A DNA stretch of 64,000 nt from Clostridia bacterium (GTDB lineage Bacteria; Bacillota; Clostridia; UBA1381): positions 62,001 to 126,000 of the forward strand of contig CAADTH010000045.1 of NCBI GenBank assembly GCA_900751885.1, read 5' to 3'. Made by a program: the position numbers and the translations under genes. The notes under the pieces were generated by a model, which was not told the DNA's origin, searched no databases, and saw only the letters and a list, made by a program, of their open reading frames with translations. Below, piece after piece: positions 60,281 to 64,000 of the stretch; position 1 is the stretch's first letter, and every line of letters begins with the position of its first letter.

Positions 60281-60712
60281 TTAAAACATATTCCAGTCAA
60301 ATCTGCCTTTATTATACTGCTCCTGCACTTCACCTAAAATATCGAAGTGTGCTGGTGCCGCCACAAAAATCCCGCCGGAAACCCGCTGGATGTTGCCGTC
60401 AATGCCGAATACCGTACCAGCCACAAAATCAACCACACGCCGTGCTTCCTCAGGTTCGAGCGCCCCTACGTCGAACACAACCGGCTTTCTCAGCTTCAAC
60501 TCATCTGAAATCCCCTTACAATCATCAAAGCCCCTCGGTTTCAGAATCACAATCTTAGACTGTGCGTTTTGTGACATCGGAACAACCTTGTTCTTTTTTG
60601 AAAACGGAGAACTCGTCTTTTCCTCTACTACTTCCATTTCGTCTTCGTACTCGTCGTCATACTCCTCTGTTTCAAACCCCACAAAGTTCTTTACCGCATC
60701 CACAAATCCCAT
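60281..60712 (-). CDS. sepF: SepF, cell division protein
   Basis: A 143-residue FtsZ-binding protein. It has an N-terminal membrane-targeting helix (MGFVDAVKNFVGFETEEY), an acidic linker, and the SepF core (KIVILKPRGFDDCKGISDEL, then VDFVAGTVFGIDGNIQRVSG). GGGAGG precedes the ATG. It helps anchor and align FtsZ at the septum. Confidence 0.94.
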   Translation of the reverse strand: MGFVDAVKNFVGFETEEYDDEYEDEMEVVEEKTSSPFSKKNKVVPMSQNAQSKIVILKPRGFDDCKGISDELKLRKPVVFDVGALEPEEARRVVDFVAGTVFGIDGNIQRVSGGIFVAAPAHFDILGEVQEQYNKGRFDWNMF

Positions 60713-60728
60713 TTTTCAAAATTCCTCC

Positions 60729-61421
60729 CTAATTGTAGTTTCTCGCCCCGAATATAGCGCTTCCCACACGCACCATATTAGAACCTGATTCTATGGCAAC
60801 GGTATAATCCCCACTCATTCCCATAGACAAATATTTCATACTAACATTATCATACGTTTTTGTCTTAATGTCAAGGTATCTTGCATATATGTTATCAAAA
60901 TGTAATCTATTTTCGTCCGGGCGGTCTGTTTTGGGAGCGATTGTCATAAGTCCTGCTATTTTTACATAAGTCAGTGTGCTGGCATGCTCGAGACAGCACA
61001 CAAGCTCATCCGGACAAATCCCAAACTTCGTCTGCTCCCCTGAGATATTGACCTGTATCAGCACTTCTATCTCTCTTTGGTGCTTTGATGCCTGACGCTC
61101 GATTTCATCCATGAGGGAAATGCTGTCGACCGAATGAATCAGCTTGACCTTATCGATGATATATTTGACCTTATTGCTCTGAAGATGACCAATCATATGC
61201 CAATCGACGCCCTGCACCTGTCCAAATTTGTCCCGAATCTCCTGCACCTTGTTCTCACCGGCGTCTGTCACCCCCAGCGCCGCCGCTTCGCGAATCATAC
61301 AGACCGGATGTGTTTTTGTCACGGCAACCAATGTAATATCTTTCCTATCCCTTCCACTCTTTTGTGCCGCAAGCGAAATATTCTCCTCTACCCGTTTTAA
61401 ATTTTCTTCAATGAAGCTCAC
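60729..61421 (-). CDS. yggS: YggS-family PLP-binding protein (PLP homeostasis)
   Basis: A 230-residue COG0325 protein. The PLP lysine is in VAVTKTHPV; DAGENKVQEIRDKF, HMIGHLQSNKVKYI and YLSMGMSGDYTVAIESGSN are family motifs. It buffers pyridoxal phosphate. The start is uncertain: GTG at 61421 has AGAAGG seven bases upstream, while ATG at 61442 overlaps the upstream stop by eight bases but has no ribosome site. Confidence 0.92.
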   Translation of the reverse strand: MSFIEENLKRVEENISLAAQKSGRDRKDITLVAVTKTHPVCMIREAAALGVTDAGENKVQEIRDKFGQVQGVDWHMIGHLQSNKVKYIIDKVKLIHSVDSISLMDEIERQASKHQREIEVLIQVNISGEQTKFGICPDELVCCLEHASTLTYVKIAGLMTIAPKTDRPDENRLHFDNIYARYLDIKTKTYDNVSMKYLSMGMSGDYTVAIESGSNMVRVGSAIFGARNYN

Positions 61422-61434
61422 ATCTGCACCTTCT

Positions 61435-62613
61435 TTACTCATGTCCCAACAAAATCTGATCCATTTCGCTGATTGGATTTTGCGCATCCTCTGGAGATGC
61501 AATAATAGAAAATCCTTCGGCGTCATTGGTGTAAAGAATCTCACACTTTTTGAAAATCTGATTGTTATTGCTCTTTACCATGACGCCCTTCTCATTATCC
61601 TGTACCTTAATCGCGTATACCGGAACACGGTATCCCGTATAGCTTTTCAGCACCACATCCAGCTCGCTCGTCCTTGCTGAATAAATGCCCTCCACGTATT
61701 TCGTGCATTCCACTGTCAGAACGACCTTTCCATCCTCTTCAGGAGAAATCGCGTAAATAGACGCGCTCACCTCCACTCCAGGCATCGCGTCAAATTTTAA
61801 TCCGACTGAATCGCCTACTTTATATCCGCTTAATTTCTGCGCGTCCGAAAGAAGCATCGCATACCACTTCATATTGTTGACGACCTTACACACGGAATCT
61901 CCAGATACGGCGCTCGTTTTTGCTGGCACCACGCCGGGGTCTTTGAGCGCTTCGAATTGAGAGACCGTATACTGTCCGGCTGTGGACGGAGTGAGAACAG
62001 ACTCCATGCCGTCCACGCCGGTGGTATAGATTCCGGAACGGCTCGAGTAAATATCTTTTTTCGAATTTCCGATACTGGTCTCCAGACTCTTCTTCTGATT
62101 CTGAAGTTCTGTCAGCTCACTGGACTGATTGTCCTGTTTATAATTTCCAGAACGCAGATTTTTGATATCTGTCTTATATTCATTAATTTTAGAGATATCA
62201 CGGCTGTATACCGCGTCAATCACTGCCTTTTTCCGCTCTTCAATCTGACTCTCTACCGAAGTGGAATCCGACACAAACTCCTCACTCTTTTGGCTTTCGA
62301 GCTGTGCAATTTTTTTATCGATATTATTCAGCTCCTGAAGCATATCTGTGTTTGTGCTTGCCGTGTAGACCGTTGCAATCTTACGGCTTTTCCCTACGCG
62401 GCTGTTTTCCGCTTCATAGCTATAAACTGTGCCCGCTGTTTCCGCGCGGTACACCTCCTCGTCCTTGACGATATATGCTTTCGCGCTGATTTTATCCTCA
62501 TACGTCGTGAGAAACGCCGCTTGTGTGTCCACTGGACTTTTGACATACCGCACGCCATAAAACACCGCCGCCGCGACTGCCAAGATGATAATCACGATGA
62601 AGCTTTTTTTCAT
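61435..62613 (-). CDS. HlyD-like membrane protein (efflux adaptor-type) leading the division cluster
   Basis: A 392-residue protein with one N-terminal membrane segment (SFIVIIILAVAAAVFYGVRYV). A biotinyl-lipoyl-like strand follows (YRAETAGTVYSYEAENSRVG), then a long coiled coil (residues ~95-190) and a C-terminal beta domain (GDSVGLKFDAMPGVEVSAS). This is the HlyD/YknX adaptor layout, but no transporter gene is adjacent. Its place before yggS-sepF-ylmH-divIVA suggests an envelope or division role. The start at 62613 follows GGAGGAATACGT. Confidence 0.75.
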   Translation of the reverse strand: MKKSFIVIIILAVAAAVFYGVRYVKSPVDTQAAFLTTYEDKISAKAYIVKDEEVYRAETAGTVYSYEAENSRVGKSRKIATVYTASTNTDMLQELNNIDKKIAQLESQKSEEFVSDSTSVESQIEERKKAVIDAVYSRDISKINEYKTDIKNLRSGNYKQDNQSSELTELQNQKKSLETSIGNSKKDIYSSRSGIYTTGVDGMESVLTPSTAGQYTVSQFEALKDPGVVPAKTSAVSGDSVCKVVNNMKWYAMLLSDAQKLSGYKVGDSVGLKFDAMPGVEVSASIYAISPEEDGKVVLTVECTKYVEGIYSARTSELDVVLKSYTGYRVPVYAIKVQDNEKGVMVKSNNNQIFKKCEILYTNDAEGFSIIASPEDAQNPISEMDQILLGHE

Positions 62614-62644
62614 ACGTATTCCTCCGCTTTCCCCTATCTTACTC

Positions 62645-62673
62645 ATTATACTTAATTTTGTCGAACATTACAA
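62645..62673 (-). promoter_or_regulatory. Promoter for the HlyD-like / division / ileS operon
   Basis: TTGTAA (62673-62668), 17 bases, TATAAT (62650-62645) on the minus strand. It lies just past the patatin stop. Confidence 0.75.
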
Positions 62674-62690
62674 GGGATTGGCGAAAAGAA

Positions 62691-63830
62691 TCATTGATTT
62701 TTTAAGTATAAAACCGCGCTCGCTGCCTGATAAGGACGGGATAACATTCCTTTTGCAAGTTTTCCTCCGAGCACATCCGGATTTTTCTCCTCAAACAACC
62801 CGACAAGCCACACAGTGAGGGTTTTCTCATCCAGCTTGAGGTTTCCCTTGAGCACCGTCTCCACACTCAAGTCTTGTTTCATCCGTTGGTACGCCTGCTT
62901 TGCCGCTTCATATGCCTTTAAAATTCCACCAATCAGGCGGTCTATCTCGTAGACTGCCAAACGCTCGATGCCAAAGACATCTGCGGCAGTCTCAATCTGC
63001 TGCATCATTTTTTTGGAATACTTTTGCCGCTTTTTGTGATAATCGCCAACGTTGAAATAATACGTTTCGCCGCATAGTCTGCCAAACGCGCGGAAGCAGT
63101 CATAGTATCCCGCTTTCATGTTTTTCAAAATATTTTCCTGATTGAACTCCAGAACTCCGACTATTTTTTCGCTACAGCGAATCGAAAAGACATTGATTCC
63201 CGTCGTGTCCACCGGCTTTGTGATGCCAACGCCGCCGACATCCACCACAATCAGCGTGTCCGCGCCGCGCGCAAGAAGCATATCAGCCGGAATATTATTG
63301 CCCATACCGCCGTCCAGAAGAAGTTTATTCTCCACCTTTTTGGATTGAAAGACTGGAAGACAGCTTCCTGCCAACAGATAGTCGATGAGCATTCCCTGGG
63401 GAATATCCTCCTTAAATAGCTCCAATTCTTTGAATTCATTCAGGGAAAAGGTGGTGAGTCCATATTCTATCGGGGAATTTCTGATTTTCTCTTCATCAAT
63501 CACCTCGCAGAGGAGCTCTCGAAACGGGGTGATATCCAGCCCCCAATTTTTCTTAATTTCTCCTGTCAGCTCCAAAAGGCTTTTGATTTCAAACACATCT
63601 GTGACCGTGCTGTTCTCCAACCGGATGATATCTCCAATTGTGATGGTCTCCCAAAGCTTTTGCGCGGTATCAAGCTCTCCCTGTGCAAACAGCGCGCCGT
63701 TGACCGAGCCAATGGACGTGCCAACCACGCAGTCTACCTGTATCCCCATCTCCAAAAGCGCCTTCCACACTCCAACTTGATAGGATCCTTTTACACCGCC
63801 GCCTGCAAATACCAATCCTGTCTTTGACAT
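62691..63830 (-). CDS. Patatin-like phospholipase (RssA-like)
   Basis: A 379-residue patatin-family lipid hydrolase. The oxyanion loop is GGGVKGSYQVG, the catalytic Ser is in GTSIGSVNG, and the dyad Asp is in LLLDGGMGNN. The C-terminal third is helical and unrecognised. It is predicted to be cytoplasmic or membrane-associated. GGGAGG precedes the ATG. A TATAAT (63992-63987, minus strand) near the window edge may be its -10, giving a leader of about 150 bases; the -35 box would be outside. Confidence 0.9.
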   Translation of the reverse strand: MSKTGLVFAGGGVKGSYQVGVWKALLEMGIQVDCVVGTSIGSVNGALFAQGELDTAQKLWETITIGDIIRLENSTVTDVFEIKSLLELTGEIKKNWGLDITPFRELLCEVIDEEKIRNSPIEYGLTTFSLNEFKELELFKEDIPQGMLIDYLLAGSCLPVFQSKKVENKLLLDGGMGNNIPADMLLARGADTLIVVDVGGVGITKPVDTTGINVFSIRCSEKIVGVLEFNQENILKNMKAGYYDCFRAFGRLCGETYYFNVGDYHKKRQKYSKKMMQQIETAADVFGIERLAVYEIDRLIGGILKAYEAAKQAYQRMKQDLSVETVLKGNLKLDEKTLTVWLVGLFEEKNPDVLGGKLAKGMLSRPYQAASAVLYLKNQ

Positions 63831-64000
63831 ACTTTCCTCCCTTCTAAAACAATGCGTCTCAAATTTACAAATAAATCGTCTTCTTTATATTGTAATTCTA
63901 ATTTATTGGGGTATTTCCTCTTTTTCTGATTAAATTCTCTGCAAACTGTTTCTCTTCTGTATACAGGCAAAAGAAGAAACACCTTTATTATATCACGTTT

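Noticed and set aside
63791..63982. A 63-codon minus-strand frame overlapping the patatin start
   Set aside because: No ribosome site, overlaps the probable -10 region and the patatin gene, and no recognised motif.

Overview
The window looks like a chromosomal segment of a spore-forming, anaerobic Clostridia bacterium, most likely a member of the Lachnospiraceae (inference from gene content; no marker gene was searched). The evidence is a complete spoIIIAA-AH sporulation operon, a 23-codon spoVM-like gene, a V/A-type ATPase, a sodium-pump decarboxylase cluster with separate small biotin and gamma subunits, a class III fructose-bisphosphatase, and DivIVA/SepF cell-division genes. Most genes lie on the minus strand. 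Housekeeping promoters are easy to see, with TTGnnn-17-TATAAT spacing at more than a dozen sites.

Layout. 1-1.0 kb: the tail of a probable glycosyltransferase and a fumarase alpha subunit (+). 1.1-5.9 kb: cysK followed by the polyamine transporter potABCD (-). 6-14.5 kb: single metabolic genes (galM, GerMN lipoprotein, TSCPD protein, transaldolase, fbp, mtnN, a DnaQ-like exonuclease), a tRNA-Gly, a secreted stalk-domain protein and an unknown membrane protein. 14.7-19.9 kb: one operon for a carboxyltransferase / biotin carrier / Na+ pump complex. 20-22.4 kb: stomatin-like protein with NfeD, and an Asp23 protein. 22.5-27.2 kb: spoIIIA operon. 27.4-29.6 kb: rpsT, a cold-shock gene with a structured leader, and a MATE transporter. 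29.7-30.5 kb: a repeat-rich stretch containing spoVM and a 50-codon membrane peptide gene. 30.5-40.9 kb: the V-ATPase operon led by an ACT protein and UPF0210. 41-44.6 kb: an rRNA methyltransferase and a Ca2+-type ATPase. 44.8-48.6 kb: the aspartate/homoserine operon (ACT regulator-hom-thrB-lysC). 48.8-56 kb: aroB-lspA-rluD and ddl-murI-DUF1934-ctpA. 56.1-62.6 kb: a division cluster (HlyD-like, yggS, sepF, ylmH, divIVA) ending in ileS. 62.7-63.8 kb: a patatin-like lipase.

How the parts fit. Fumarase, a 5S-like carboxyltransferase, a 12S-like carboxyltransferase, a biotin carrier and Na+-translocating beta/gamma subunits suggest C4-dicarboxylate or methylmalonyl-CoA metabolism coupled to a sodium gradient. 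A V-type ATPase in the same window could use or make that gradient (inference). Sporulation is represented by the engulfment channel (SpoIIIA) and the coat-anchoring peptide (SpoVM).

The most unusual stretch is 29.67-30.55 kb. A tiny two-gene spoVM unit is followed on the same strand by hairpin-rich 59-bp repeats. The repeats differ by base changes that preserve pairing in minus-strand RNA. They flank a three-helix stem capped by GAAA, and a strong terminator ends the stretch.
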